Assembly: GCA_030765645.1 (NCBI GenBank)
Contig: JAVCCE010000072.1
Coordinates: forward strand, 1 to 64,000
Length of the DNA: 64,000 nt
DNA from: Candidatus Hinthialibacter antarcticus
GTDB taxonomy: Bacteria; Hinthialibacterota; Hinthialibacteria; Hinthialibacterales; Hinthialibacteraceae
Direction: 5' to 3'
How positions within the stretch are numbered: position 1 is the stretch's first letter; the number at the start of each line of letters is the position of its first letter. The notes below the pieces were generated by a model that saw only the letters and a list, made by a program, of their open reading frames with translations, was not told the origin of the DNA and did no database searches. The position numbers and the translations under genes are program-made. Shown here piece after piece: positions 26,972 to 36,112 of the stretch.

Positions 26972-27822
26972 GACGACGCAACCACTTGCAGGCGCTGTTC
27001 GCTGAATCCTTCAATCGAAAGACGCAATGAGTCGCCCGGCTGGAGAAATCGCGGCGGCGTTCTTCCCGCCCCCACGCCCGACGGCGTACCGGTTCCAATC
27101 ACGTCGCCCGGCAGTAGCGTCATAAAGCGGCTTAAGTAGGCGACGAGATATCGGACGGAGAAAACCATGTCCCGCGTGTTTCCGCGTTGCATCACTTCTC
27201 CGTTCCGTTTCAGCAGCAAATCTAAATTTTGCGGATCCGCGACCTCATCTGTTGTGAGTAAATACGGCCCCAATGGAGCAAAGGTGTCGTGGCTCTTGCC
27301 TTTGCACCATTGGCCGCTGTGTTCTTTTTGAAAGGCGCGTTCACTGACGTCGTTCAAGATTGAATAGCCTGCGACGTAATCCAACGCATCTTCTTCATTA
27401 ATGTATTTGGCTTTTTTGCCAATGATGATGGCCAGTTCAATTTCCCAATCGGTTTTCTCTGAATCTCGCGGTATTTCTATTGAATCATACGGCCCGGTCA
27501 AAGCGGACGAGGCTTTGTTGAAAACCAGCGGCTCACTCGGCGCTTCGGATTTCATTTCAGCGGCGTGTTCGTGGTAATTGCGGCCTATGCAAAGGATTTT
27601 TGATGGGCGTGAAATTGGCGCGCCTAGGCGGACGCCCGGCTGGATGCGCGGCGCTGTGCTTTTATTTTCATCGAGCCATACACGCAACCGTTCAATACCG
27701 TCACTCGCAAAAAATGGCTCGTCATAATTATTCGTCACCGCTGACGTATCAACAATCTCGCCATCAGCAAGATAAACACCCGGACATTCTGCGCCTTTGT
27801 CTCCAACGCGAACTAATTTCAT
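26968..27822 (-). CDS. Fumarylacetoacetate hydrolase-family enzyme
   Basis: Predicted metal-dependent hydrolase or isomerase of the FAH superfamily, acting on beta-diketo acids or similar aromatic or sugar catabolites. Family motifs: ILCIGRNYHEHAAE, the metal-binding ExE within TDWEIELAIIIG, and VIGTGTPSGVGAG. The start at 27822 (MKLVRVGDKG) follows GAGGAG and gives 284 aa; a longer frame to 27891 adds basic, unlikely residues. It converges with the EamA gene (4-bp overlap) and diverges from the helicase gene. Exact substrate is not deducible; many such proteins are oxaloacetate decarboxylases or acylpyruvate hydrolases. Confidence 0.92.
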   Translation of the reverse strand: MKLVRVGDKGAECPGVYLADGEIVDTSAVTNNYDEPFFASDGIERLRVWLDENKSTAPRIQPGVRLGAPISRPSKILCIGRNYHEHAAEMKSEAPSEPLVFNKASSALTGPYDSIEIPRDSEKTDWEIELAIIIGKKAKYINEEDALDYVAGYSILNDVSERAFQKEHSGQWCKGKSHDTFAPLGPYLLTTDEVADPQNLDLLLKRNGEVMQRGNTRDMVFSVRYLVAYLSRFMTLLPGDVIGTGTPSGVGAGRTPPRFLQPGDSLRLSIEGFSEQRLQVVASS

Positions 27823-27920
27823 TCGGCTTCTCCTCGATTTGGCTACTATCATAGCGCTTCGGGATTGAATCCTACGAGTCTTGACGGACAATGAATTTAA
27901 TCAAATCTAGGCGAAACCGA

Positions 27921-29678
27921 ATGGCAAGCAAGAAAAAAATCATACAAGGATTAATTGACTTAGGCGCTAGCCCATCTCTTGCGTATCAGGCGTATGCGTA
28001 TTTTGGCGATCAGGCAATCATTCAAATTCAAAATGATCCGTATCAACTGCTGCGCGTCAATGAGCGATCGGCTTGGGAAACCGCTGAGAAGTTGGCGTAT
28101 AAAAACGGGATGGAAGAAGAGAACCCGTTCCGCGTTGCGGGCGCGATTCGCCGTTTATTTTCGATGGCTGCCAATGATGGGCATATTTTTTTACCCATGG
28201 AAGAATTACAGACGCGGTTGATGCGGCTCATAGGTTTTGGCGATGAAAGCGATTTTTTTTCTGTCTTAGATGAACTCAGCGATTTAGGAGAAATTGAGCG
28301 TCCCAGCGACATGAGCGAGATCGGCGACCCGGTTTACTCCAAGACGCTGCATCAGGCGGAAGCGCAAACGGCTGAACTCTTAGCGAAAACTCTCAAAGCG
28401 CCTTCGCGAGTGGGGCTGTCGGGGCCGGATGACGGCGAATTGGATATCGTCGAAAATGATTTAGAGATTGAATTGGCGCCCGCGCAACGTGAAGCCGTCG
28501 CGGCTTCGGTAGAAGACAAAATTGTGATTATCACCGGCGGCCCTGGTACCGGTAAGACCACAATCATCCGGGGCGCCTTACATCTATGGAGCCATCGCGG
28601 CGCTCGAATACTGCTCGCAGCGCCGACCGGACGCGCAGCCAAACGCCTGGCGGAAAGCACAGGACAATCGGCCTCCACCATTCACCGGATGTTGGAATAT
28701 ACCCATGATGCGCAGCGTTTTAATCGTAACCGGGCGCGGCCATTAAAGTGCGACTTGCTCGTCATTGATGAAGCCTCGATGATTGATATTGAATTAATGT
28801 CAAACTTGCTCGAAGCGCTCCCTCTGCATACGCATTTGATTTTCGTCGGTGATGTGGACCAATTGCCTGCGGTTGGGCCGGGGCTGGTTTTGCATGACCT
28901 GATTGAAAGCGAATGTTTTCGCACGATTTGCTTGAAGGAGATTTTTCGCCAGCAAGAAGGTAGCCTGATTTCGGTCAATGCTCAAAAAATTAACCGGGGA
29001 GAGATGCCTGAACTGGATGGGTTGGGCTTAGATTCTGGACAAGATTTTTTCTTTATTCCCCGGCCGCAGCCGCAGCGCGCCCAGGATACGGTCGTTGAAA
29101 TGGCGACGCAACGCATCCCAAACCAATTTGGATTGAATCCCAAAACAGATATCCAGATTCTTTGTCCAATGATTAAAAAAGCAGTCGGCGTTGAGATGAT
29201 GAACCAGATGTTGCAAGAACAGATTAACCCGTCGTCGTCTCGAATCGACCTGTCTTCGTTTGGGGTGGCTGTTGGCGAAAAGTTGATGCAAACCAAAAAT
29301 GATTACACGAAAGATGTGTTTAACGGAGACATCGGTTTCGTGACTGACATTAATACAACAAAAAAGATGGTCACGATTGATTACGAAGGGCGGGATGTGC
29401 TGTACCATTGGTCTGAGTTAATCAACACCACCTTGGCTTACGCGATGACGGTGCATAAATCGCAGGGCAGCGAGTTCCCTGCTGTGATTATCCCGATCTT
29501 GCGGGCGCATTACCCGATGCTGCAACGCAATTTGCTCTACACCGCCGTGAGTCGCGGGAAAGCATTGGTTGTGTTAGTCGGCGACCCAAGCGCCCTTGAG
29601 ATTGCCGTGCGGAATAATAAGATACGAAGGCGGTATACTGCGCTTAAACAAAGGCTGAACCGTTTGTTGATCTCCTGA
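27921..29678 (+). CDS. recD2: RecD2-like SF1B DNA helicase
   Basis: ATP-dependent 5'-3' DNA helicase of the RecD2 group, for DNA repair or replication restart. Motifs in order: a helix-hairpin-helix-like N-terminal segment (LIDLGASPSLAYQAYAYFG), Walker A GGPGTGKTT near residue 205, APTGRAAKRL (Ia), VIDEASM (II), GDVDQLPAVGPG (III), and near the C-terminus MTVHKSQGSEF (V) and YTAVSRGKALVVLVG (VI). At 585 aa it is shorter than typical RecD2 (about 700-750) because the N-terminal OB-fold segment is missing. ATG 27921 gives MASKKKIIQG; an upstream ATG at 27891 is also possible. The gene stands alone, with no recB or recC. Confidence 0.9.
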   Translation: MASKKKIIQGLIDLGASPSLAYQAYAYFGDQAIIQIQNDPYQLLRVNERSAWETAEKLAYKNGMEEENPFRVAGAIRRLFSMAANDGHIFLPMEELQTRLMRLIGFGDESDFFSVLDELSDLGEIERPSDMSEIGDPVYSKTLHQAEAQTAELLAKTLKAPSRVGLSGPDDGELDIVENDLEIELAPAQREAVAASVEDKIVIITGGPGTGKTTIIRGALHLWSHRGARILLAAPTGRAAKRLAESTGQSASTIHRMLEYTHDAQRFNRNRARPLKCDLLVIDEASMIDIELMSNLLEALPLHTHLIFVGDVDQLPAVGPGLVLHDLIESECFRTICLKEIFRQQEGSLISVNAQKINRGEMPELDGLGLDSGQDFFFIPRPQPQRAQDTVVEMATQRIPNQFGLNPKTDIQILCPMIKKAVGVEMMNQMLQEQINPSSSRIDLSSFGVAVGEKLMQTKNDYTKDVFNGDIGFVTDINTTKKMVTIDYEGRDVLYHWSELINTTLAYAMTVHKSQGSEFPAVIIPILRAHYPMLQRNLLYTAVSRGKALVVLVGDPSALEIAVRNNKIRRRYTALKQRLNRLLIS

Positions 29679-29713
29679 ATTTTTTATACCCGATTTCAAC
29701 GGGAAGATAAAAT

Positions 29714-31774
29714 ATGAAAAACCGCATAGTCTGGATGGCGTTTGTCGCATTCATTACGTCCTTCGTCGCCCCTTATGGATGGAGCGCTCTTGTTGTCGGG
29801 CCGTTTCTTCAAGAGATGGCGCCTGACGGCGTTACCGTTGTTTGGGAAACGCAGGAAGAAGTAATCGGAACCGTTCAAATTGGGCAGAATGAATTTGAGC
29901 GCTCAGCCAGCGACGCCAAGCCGACAAAAATTCACCGGATTCGGTTGAACGGGCTGAAAGCCAGTACGCTGTATTCGTACCGCTGTCGCTGGAATGACCA
30001 GATCACCGATACCTTTACCATTAAAACTGCGCCTCCGCGCGGTGGAGACGGCGTCAAATTAGCCGTAATCGGCGGGACGTCTGGAAATTTAGAAACGACT
30101 ACTCGTCTGGTCGCTCAATTGAGCAAGACGCAATCGGACCTGATCTTTCATGCTGGCGGCATGGTCTCGCAACCAACCAGCGCAATGGCATGGAAAAATG
30201 AATTTCTTAAACCATTCGGCAATCTGATTTCGATGACGCCGTTTGAATGTCTACTTACAAATTTCAATCAACGCCCGATTCCGTTCGCCTATTTAGGCGT
30301 CGACAAAACGTATAATTCATTTGAATATGGAAACATTTTAGTCGTTCGGTTGGATGATTCACTCACTGGCGAATCGGCGCAAACTCAGATTCAGTGGTTA
30401 GAAGAGACGCTTCGTACAACGCAACAAAAATGGGCCATTGTGTTTTTTCAAGACCCGTTATTCTCTGCAAAACCCACTCGAAGTATTTCATCAAACCGTT
30501 GGCAATGGCAGCCCATCTTACAAAAATATCGGGTGGACCTGGCAATCAGCAGCGCCGACCATTTTTATCATCGGAGCTATCCAATTGGATATGTTGAAGG
30601 CTATCCGCAATACGGCGTTTGTCACATTAACGCGGGCGGCGGAGCGGCCCTTGAGCCGTCGGTTTTGTACGATTACACCGCGTTTCGCGAGAGTCGATAT
30701 CACTTTTTAACCATCGAAACGCAAGGCGACCGGTTGTTGGTGCGCGCCATTGACGAAAACGGTCGGGGGTTTGATTCATTTGTCCGAGACAAAAACGGCG
30801 GTTCGAGCGCCAATGAATTCGTCTCATTTGAAATGATGGAATTGCAACGGGATTTGCAAAACTGGGCGGACAAAACATTTTATAACTGGAGTACAATTGA
30901 GTTTCACGGTGAAGCTAAAATGCCAACGGCGTTTCAGATTCCCTTGCGTGGTACGCTTACTTGGGAGGGCGGCGCTGATTGGACCATTCAACCACGAAGC
31001 CAACAAAATCTTCGCATTGCGCCGCAGTCTGACTTCACATTTAATTTCACGGCAGCCTACACGCGTCTCGAACAAATCTTTCCACTTCCACAACTGCATT
31101 TTCAATTGGAATATGATGCGTACCTTCAAGATTATCGCAATCCTTTGCGGGGATTTCGCAATCATAAGATTTCGCTTTCGCCGTTGCAGGTGGTGAAGCC
31201 AACTGCGTACGAAATTCCTAAAGCGTCGGGCCGAATTGATCGCGCCGGGTCTGTTGAACCCAGCTGGGCAAAGGCGTTATACGTCGATGAACTTTTTATT
31301 AATAAAACGGGCGCCGCGCCAAAACATACTACGCGAGTTGGTTTTTTGCATGACGGCGCATTTATTTATATTTATGCGAAAATGCTTCAAGACCCGTCCT
31401 TTGTTCCCCGCTCTTCCGCCTATAACGGCCTAGACTCTTCCGTATTATTTGGGAACGAACATCTCCGTTTTTCGCTGCGAAATGGTCAGGATGTTTTTAC
31501 CTTCTTGCTTTCATCCAACGGCGAAACGCTTGAAAGCAAGAACGGCGATACGTCATGGAATGTTGAGTGGGACGCCGCCGCCGTGCTTGCGACTGACGCA
31601 TGGGAAGCGGAAATAAAAATCCCCATCAGTGAAATCGCTGGCGGCGCCAACGGCTTAAGGATGAACATCGCCCGTTATGACGCTTTGGCCAACGAAACCA
31701 GCACATTGATCCCTTCATTTGCGCGGTCAGGTTCAGACGCCTTACACATGGCTACCGTGACGTTCGCTCCGTAA
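29714..31774 (+). CDS. Secreted purple-acid-phosphatase-fold protein lacking metal ligands, with C-terminal CBM9/DOMON-like domain
   Basis: A 686-aa exported protein (signal peptide about residues 1-25). Residues about 25-110 resemble the fibronectin-like N-domain of purple acid phosphatases (GPFLQEMAPDGVTVVWET). Residues about 112-350 follow the phosphatase fold, but the metal-binding positions are replaced: GGTSGN near 119 where GDxG is expected, FHAGGMV near 145 for the GD site, no GNH motif, FFQDPLF near 243 for HxP, and SSADHFYHRSYPI near 278 for GHxH. The C-terminal 150 residues resemble a CBM9/DOMON beta-sandwich (VGFLHDGAFIYIYAKM, WEAEIKIPISEI). So it is probably a non-catalytic or altered-function relative. 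The last 33 bp overlap the convergent glycosyltransferase gene. Confidence 0.8.
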   Translation: MKNRIVWMAFVAFITSFVAPYGWSALVVGPFLQEMAPDGVTVVWETQEEVIGTVQIGQNEFERSASDAKPTKIHRIRLNGLKASTLYSYRCRWNDQITDTFTIKTAPPRGGDGVKLAVIGGTSGNLETTTRLVAQLSKTQSDLIFHAGGMVSQPTSAMAWKNEFLKPFGNLISMTPFECLLTNFNQRPIPFAYLGVDKTYNSFEYGNILVVRLDDSLTGESAQTQIQWLEETLRTTQQKWAIVFFQDPLFSAKPTRSISSNRWQWQPILQKYRVDLAISSADHFYHRSYPIGYVEGYPQYGVCHINAGGGAALEPSVLYDYTAFRESRYHFLTIETQGDRLLVRAIDENGRGFDSFVRDKNGGSSANEFVSFEMMELQRDLQNWADKTFYNWSTIEFHGEAKMPTAFQIPLRGTLTWEGGADWTIQPRSQQNLRIAPQSDFTFNFTAAYTRLEQIFPLPQLHFQLEYDAYLQDYRNPLRGFRNHKISLSPLQVVKPTAYEIPKASGRIDRAGSVEPSWAKALYVDELFINKTGAAPKHTTRVGFLHDGAFIYIYAKMLQDPSFVPRSSAYNGLDSSVLFGNEHLRFSLRNGQDVFTFLLSSNGETLESKNGDTSWNVEWDAAAVLATDAWEAEIKIPISEIAGGANGLRMNIARYDALANETSTLIPSFARSGSDALHMATVTFAP

Positions 31775-32941
31775 GCATTGGTAGCGTTCTTCCAGTTTTT
31801 GGCCCAATGATGTGTAATTGTGATTTTGTATAACATAATTCCGGGCCGCTTGCCCAAGACTTTTTTGTAAAGCGGGCGACTCTTGCAGCCGTTGAATACA
31901 GTCGACAAATTCATTAGGCGTATCGGCGAACAATACATGTTTGTCGTGTTCTACATTAATTCCCTCTGCGCCAAGTTTGGTTGTTATTATGGGCATTCCC
32001 GCCGCCATTGCCTCTAACAGCTTATTGCGTACGCCCGCCGCCACCCGCAACGGGCATAGATAAATATCGTCGGCGAATAGTTGTTCTTCCATCTGCGGCG
32101 CGTTTGCGACCAAGAGGATTCCCTGTTGACCGTCAAGTTTGCAGATTTCATCTTGCGGGCGCGTCCCAACCAATATGGTTTCCATCCAAGGGAAGCGCCG
32201 CCTTACTTCGGGGAGAATGTCTTCCCAATAAAAGCGGACGGAATCAATGTTAGGAAAATAGAATAGCGTCCCGGTTATAATGCAGCGGGCATTGTGATCG
32301 CTTGCGTGGCGGCGTGGTTGAAACTGTTCGGAGTCTACGCCGTTGGCGATGACGTCGATGGAAATTCCCGGGGTGTTCTGTCGAAATACTTCGGCGTCGA
32401 TGGATGAGCAAACCAAAGCGGCGGAAGATTCGCGTACCAATTTTCGTTCATAGTTTGGGATCGAAAACAGTTCCCAGGCATCAATCAATCGTTCTTTGAT
32501 TGATCGTCTGAAACGAAAGGAGCGTTTGAGATATAGAGGCAATGAATCAGTAAAGTCTAACATCGCAGGGGCATGGGCTTCGTTCATGTATTGCCCCATC
32601 CGCAAGCGATCAAAATGAACGACATCGTATTGTTCTTCTTTTGCCGCTTGACGAATGACGCGACGAAAGTGATTCGAGCAACACCAGGATGCGCGCAACG
32701 GTCGGCGAAGAAACAGCCCAAGTGCGCATTGCAGAACTGAATTCAGCGGTTGAATGGGGTGAACGTATTTTACCGTGACTCCCATCGAGGCGAGGTGGTC
32801 GATGTCGGCTTGAGATTGGTTTTTCAACTTCATGCAGATGAGATGGGTTTCATGTCGCTGGCTGATGTATTTCAAAAAATTATAGGGCCGCCGACCATCG
32901 GTTTGAGTGGGGATCACCGGCGTGACATAGAGTATTTTCAT
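31742..32941 (-). CDS. GT1/GT4-type glycosyltransferase (exopolysaccharide type)
   Basis: A 399-aa GT-B glycosyltransferase. It starts MKILYVTPVIPTQTDGRRP, like the TIGR03087 sugar transferases of exopolysaccharide loci. The nucleotide-sugar half includes IDVIANGVDSEQFQPR, GTLFYFPNIDSVRFYW, and the late EX7E-type stretch (VAAGVRNKLLEAMAAGMPII). It is the most downstream gene of a minus-strand run of glycan/lipid-type genes. Its C-terminal codons overlap those of the convergent secreted protein by 33 bp, which leaves no room for a terminator. Donor and acceptor are unknown. Confidence 0.9.
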   Translation of the reverse strand: MKILYVTPVIPTQTDGRRPYNFLKYISQRHETHLICMKLKNQSQADIDHLASMGVTVKYVHPIQPLNSVLQCALGLFLRRPLRASWCCSNHFRRVIRQAAKEEQYDVVHFDRLRMGQYMNEAHAPAMLDFTDSLPLYLKRSFRFRRSIKERLIDAWELFSIPNYERKLVRESSAALVCSSIDAEVFRQNTPGISIDVIANGVDSEQFQPRRHASDHNARCIITGTLFYFPNIDSVRFYWEDILPEVRRRFPWMETILVGTRPQDEICKLDGQQGILLVANAPQMEEQLFADDIYLCPLRVAAGVRNKLLEAMAAGMPIITTKLGAEGINVEHDKHVLFADTPNEFVDCIQRLQESPALQKSLGQAARNYVIQNHNYTSLGQKLEERYQCLRSERHGSHV

Positions 32942-32989
32942 TAATTAGGCAGTCCTTGCATTATCAATGCGTCGAGATTGAGACGATGA

Positions 32990-34312
32990 TTAGCGTTGCC
33001 ATTGCTGACCGACAATTTCAGCGATTTGTTGAGCCAATCGTGTTTGGCCTAATTCATTAAAATGACAACAATCATCGACGTAAACGGTTTCAGTTTCTTC
33101 ATGAAATAACAAGGTGAGGTCAAAAAAGTCGACGCCGGATTCTTGTAATTCTTGCCCCAACTTGACCAGCATCGGGTAGCCCGCCGTCGCTGGGTCTTTG
33201 AAGACAAAATTGTTGATGAAGCGTTCTTTTTCATCATCAGACAATGGCTTCGAGTTTGGCAGGTATTGGTTCGGCTGTAAAAAATGATAATACGCAACGC
33301 CGCGCTGTTTGCATAAAGCGTCCATTTGAAGTGAGCACGTTTTCCAGAAACGCGCCATTTCATCCAAGCCGTCATCCATTGTTTCAAATCGTGGTTTCGG
33401 GCCTTTGGCTAAATAGGCAACGTCTTTTAATTCATAGGTCTCAATTTGGATGGTTAATTCTCCCCTATGCGCTGAAAAATTGCGGTCGCGAAGATGCCAA
33501 ATCCAATTCAAAGTTGGGCTTAATTTTAACACGGGCAGGTTAAACCAATTCAGCCAGTGCACCCGTTGTTTGCTGAGGAATTCTTTTTCGCCGATCATGG
33601 TTAGCAGCTCTTTATTTAACACGCCTGCCATTAGCATGTCCCAGCGGCGAGGGTAGTAAGGGCTGATGCTGCTCGGCCAATTTTCTGCAACGGGAAGCAC
33701 CAGATCGTTGAAGCCGTCCAGGTTCATGACGAGATCAAATTCCGCGCCCATCGCGAGAAGCATGTTAAGAATGAGAAGTTGCTGCGGTTGTTTGTAGCCG
33801 CCGCTGCATCCCCGCCAGATACGAATCTCTTTGTCAGCGAACGCGGGGAATTCTTTGAGCGTCTTGGTAAATTCTGGTTCGCCGAAATCGCCGAAATGTT
33901 CTGCAACCGAGCCGCCGGTCAGTAGGATGTTGAATGCGCCCTCTTCTTTTTTGGGGACGTAATTTTGCATTTCAAACAGGTCGAAGTAATTGACTTCGCC
34001 TTTTCTGGGCGCACGCAGCATTTTGGGCAGGCTGAGCGAGTCGCGCACCATGCCAAAGTAAGGATGCAGTACGTAGACGCGCGGGATCAGGTTCTCAGGT
34101 TCGGGATCGTAATATTGAACGTCAGTGCGAAAATCGGCGTCGGTTTCGACGCGCTGTTTGATTTTGCTGAAGTGTTGAAAGAGATTGAATTCGCCAAAAT
34201 GGATTGCGCCTGCGATGTAGGCGATGGATTCAATACCGAGATAAAGCAGGCAGAGTAAAATCGCCGTGAAGAGATACTTACGTGATTTGCTGCGCTTGGG
34301 TTCCTGGCTCAT
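32990..34312 (-). CDS. Membrane-anchored SGNH/GDSL-type hydrolase or acyl-esterase
   Basis: Predicted single-pass membrane protein (one helix near residues 12-32 after a Lys/Arg-rich start) with a periplasmic SGNH hydrolase domain. The nucleophile block is LLTGGSVAEHFGD near 130 (GGS in place of GDS), a further block is NLDGFNDLV near 198, and the His block is YVDDCCHFNELGQTRLAQQI near the C-terminus (DxxH). Such proteins in polysaccharide loci commonly add or remove acetyl groups. It lies 48 bp upstream of the glycosyltransferase gene on the same strand, which supports a role in modifying a surface glycan. The specific reaction is inferred. Confidence 0.78.
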   Translation of the reverse strand: MSQEPKRSKSRKYLFTAILLCLLYLGIESIAYIAGAIHFGEFNLFQHFSKIKQRVETDADFRTDVQYYDPEPENLIPRVYVLHPYFGMVRDSLSLPKMLRAPRKGEVNYFDLFEMQNYVPKKEEGAFNILLTGGSVAEHFGDFGEPEFTKTLKEFPAFADKEIRIWRGCSGGYKQPQQLLILNMLLAMGAEFDLVMNLDGFNDLVLPVAENWPSSISPYYPRRWDMLMAGVLNKELLTMIGEKEFLSKQRVHWLNWFNLPVLKLSPTLNWIWHLRDRNFSAHRGELTIQIETYELKDVAYLAKGPKPRFETMDDGLDEMARFWKTCSLQMDALCKQRGVAYYHFLQPNQYLPNSKPLSDDEKERFINNFVFKDPATAGYPMLVKLGQELQESGVDFFDLTLLFHEETETVYVDDCCHFNELGQTRLAQQIAEIVGQQWQR

Positions 34313-34640
34313 TGCTTGGTTCGTTTTCCGCTTCGTTTTCTGTTAACAGATCAGTATAAAAAGAGCGGCGCATTCTGTTAAGCGGAGGGAATCGCAATTG
34401 CGGAGGAATACTGGACGCTGGTGCAGTGTGTGTTATGAGTTATCCCCCCCTTATTAAGGGGAGACGGCGCTGAAAGCGCCAGGGGGGATTAGAAAAATAG
34501 ATACGTTGTATTTTACTTCAAGGGCTGTCGTCGCTGCGCGCCGCCTTGCCCTTGCTACCCTGCCAAGCCGAATTTTTGCTGAATCACTCGAGGCAGAAGT
34601 CGGGGGAGTTGTGTTTTCTGGTTGATATTTTTGTGAAAAT
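34313..34640. other. Intergenic region with a family B hairpin
   Basis: This 328-bp gap separates the SGNH gene from the first radical SAM gene. It holds the family B repeat at 34443-34490 and a short stretch of GC-rich palindromic DNA near 34527-34556 (GGGC...GCCC). I see no gene, tRNA or clear promoter. Confidence 0.6.
34443..34490. repeat. Family B palindromic repeat, copy 1
   Basis: The element reads TCCCCCCCTTATTAAGGGG, then GGCGCTGAAAGCGCC, then AGGGGGGATT. The same arrangement of CCCCCTTA, AAGGGG, GGCGC and AGGGGGGATT recurs at 59672-59729, and a related simpler palindrome is at 54628-54668. Confidence 0.75.
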
Positions 34641-36089
34641 TTACCCTTCGCCGTCCATGATTTCTTGCAGCGTAGGTTTATGGAGAGTGGATTTGAGCAA
34701 GGTGTAGCCGTTTTGCATGGCGCGCCAGGCTTCGCGCGGGGTGCGTACGTCAGCGGCTTTGCGCCACAGGTACGATGGGCGCAGGTGGAAGTCGCGAATC
34801 GCCTGGTTGCGTAATTCAATCACTCGCTCGCCGGCAATCGAACCAATCTGCATTTGCGGAAACGCGCTCGCGCTGGAGTTATCAACGCTATCTACGTTTT
34901 TATCCACCCAGCCTTTTTTGATTGCCTCCGCTCGCAAGTCGGTCCCCATGCGCGGCGCCGCGACGTTGATGGAAAGAAAATCGGGATCGAGTTGCTGTGT
35001 GAATTCGATGGTGCCCTTGGCGGTGTCTTCGGTTTCGCCGGGCAATCCCAAAATGAAATGCGCCAAAGTACGGATGCCCAACTTGCGGCATAAGGCAAAT
35101 GTCTGACGTACGCGTTCCGGCTCGATATCTTTTTCAATCGAATTCAATATGCCCTGGTCAGCGGATTCAACCCCAAATTGAATGGTATGGCAGCCCGCCC
35201 GCGCCATCAGCGTCAGCAGTTCTTCATCCATCACGTCAACGCGCGAAAGCGTGACCCAGTCGAATTTCAGATTTTCCGCCAACATGCGTTCCAGGAATTC
35301 GACGGTATGGGTGCGGGTGACGCCAAAGGTCAGGTCTTTAATCCACAGTTCATGGATGCCGAGCGTCTTGAGGTAATGAAGTTCCTGAATGGCGTTATCA
35401 ATGTCGCGCAGTTTGTGCGTCCACTTTCCATTGAAGCAGAAATTGCAACGATAGGGACAGCCGAAGTCGGTCAGAAAGGAGGCAAATACGCGCCGCCTGC
35501 CGTGGGGGATTCGATATTTCGAGTTTGGGATCAGGTCATATCGCGGCAAGGGGAACGTGTAATAACGGTTGCCGGGATCAACGCCGCGAATAAATTCGTC
35601 GCCTTTGCGGAACAGAATATTTGGAATCGGGTCGCTGGTTTCAATTTCGCCTTTGTCGGCGTTCCAGGCTTTGAAAAATGGATCGAGGCTGTGCGAAGTG
35701 AAATTGAGCAACACGCCTGCCAGCCAGCGGTGGCGGGTCATTAGTTCCCTGCCCTTACTGACCATCACGTCGCCGGTCCCAACCACCGCGACGGATTTCG
35801 GGATGCGTAGGCTCTCAAGAAAGGCGAGGTCTTCTTTGTAGCAAACGCCGCCCGTTAAAAAGACGATGCCGTCTGGTTTGATGCGCCAGATGCGTTCTGC
35901 GGCGGCCTCATTCGAGAGTTTCAATACGTTTGCATCGAGATACTCCACTTCAAAATGCCGCGCCAGTACGCCGCTCTGCACGACGAGGTCGTAGGGGTGC
36001 CAATAGTAGTACCCTTTTGCCGTATGGCTGCAATAATAATCGCGCAAATACGGCTTATCGGCGGGCGGGTTGAGAAGCAGAATCTTCAT
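34641..36089 (-). CDS. B12-binding-domain radical SAM enzyme (copy 1)
   Basis: A 482-aa class B radical SAM protein. The N-terminal half (about 1-150) is a cobalamin-binding-type Rossmann domain, starting MKILLLNPPADKPYLRDYY. The radical SAM cluster motif is GCPYRCNFCFNGKW (CxxxCxxC, near residue 215), followed by ELWIKDLTFG, CHTIQFGVES and THFILGLPGE-like AHFILGLPGE. Relatives perform methylations or ring and chain rearrangements in lipids, hopanoids, pigments and antibiotics. A paralogue lies 24 bp upstream; both end with an RxFxLRPxY-type segment. Together with nearby flavoprotein and GT genes this suggests a lipid- or glycan-modifying cluster. Substrate unknown. Confidence 0.92.
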   Translation of the reverse strand: MKILLLNPPADKPYLRDYYCSHTAKGYYYWHPYDLVVQSGVLARHFEVEYLDANVLKLSNEAAAERIWRIKPDGIVFLTGGVCYKEDLAFLESLRIPKSVAVVGTGDVMVSKGRELMTRHRWLAGVLLNFTSHSLDPFFKAWNADKGEIETSDPIPNILFRKGDEFIRGVDPGNRYYTFPLPRYDLIPNSKYRIPHGRRRVFASFLTDFGCPYRCNFCFNGKWTHKLRDIDNAIQELHYLKTLGIHELWIKDLTFGVTRTHTVEFLERMLAENLKFDWVTLSRVDVMDEELLTLMARAGCHTIQFGVESADQGILNSIEKDIEPERVRQTFALCRKLGIRTLAHFILGLPGETEDTAKGTIEFTQQLDPDFLSINVAAPRMGTDLRAEAIKKGWVDKNVDSVDNSSASAFPQMQIGSIAGERVIELRNQAIRDFHLRPSYLWRKAADVRTPREAWRAMQNGYTLLKSTLHKPTLQEIMDGEG

Positions 36090-36112
36090 ATATTATTGTA
36101 TCCTGAACCGGC

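Noticed and set aside
35178-35744. 188-aa plus-strand frame inside the radical SAM gene
   Set aside because: Antisense to a gene with full motifs; no ribosome site and no domain. The length is explained by the GC-rich codon pattern of the true gene.
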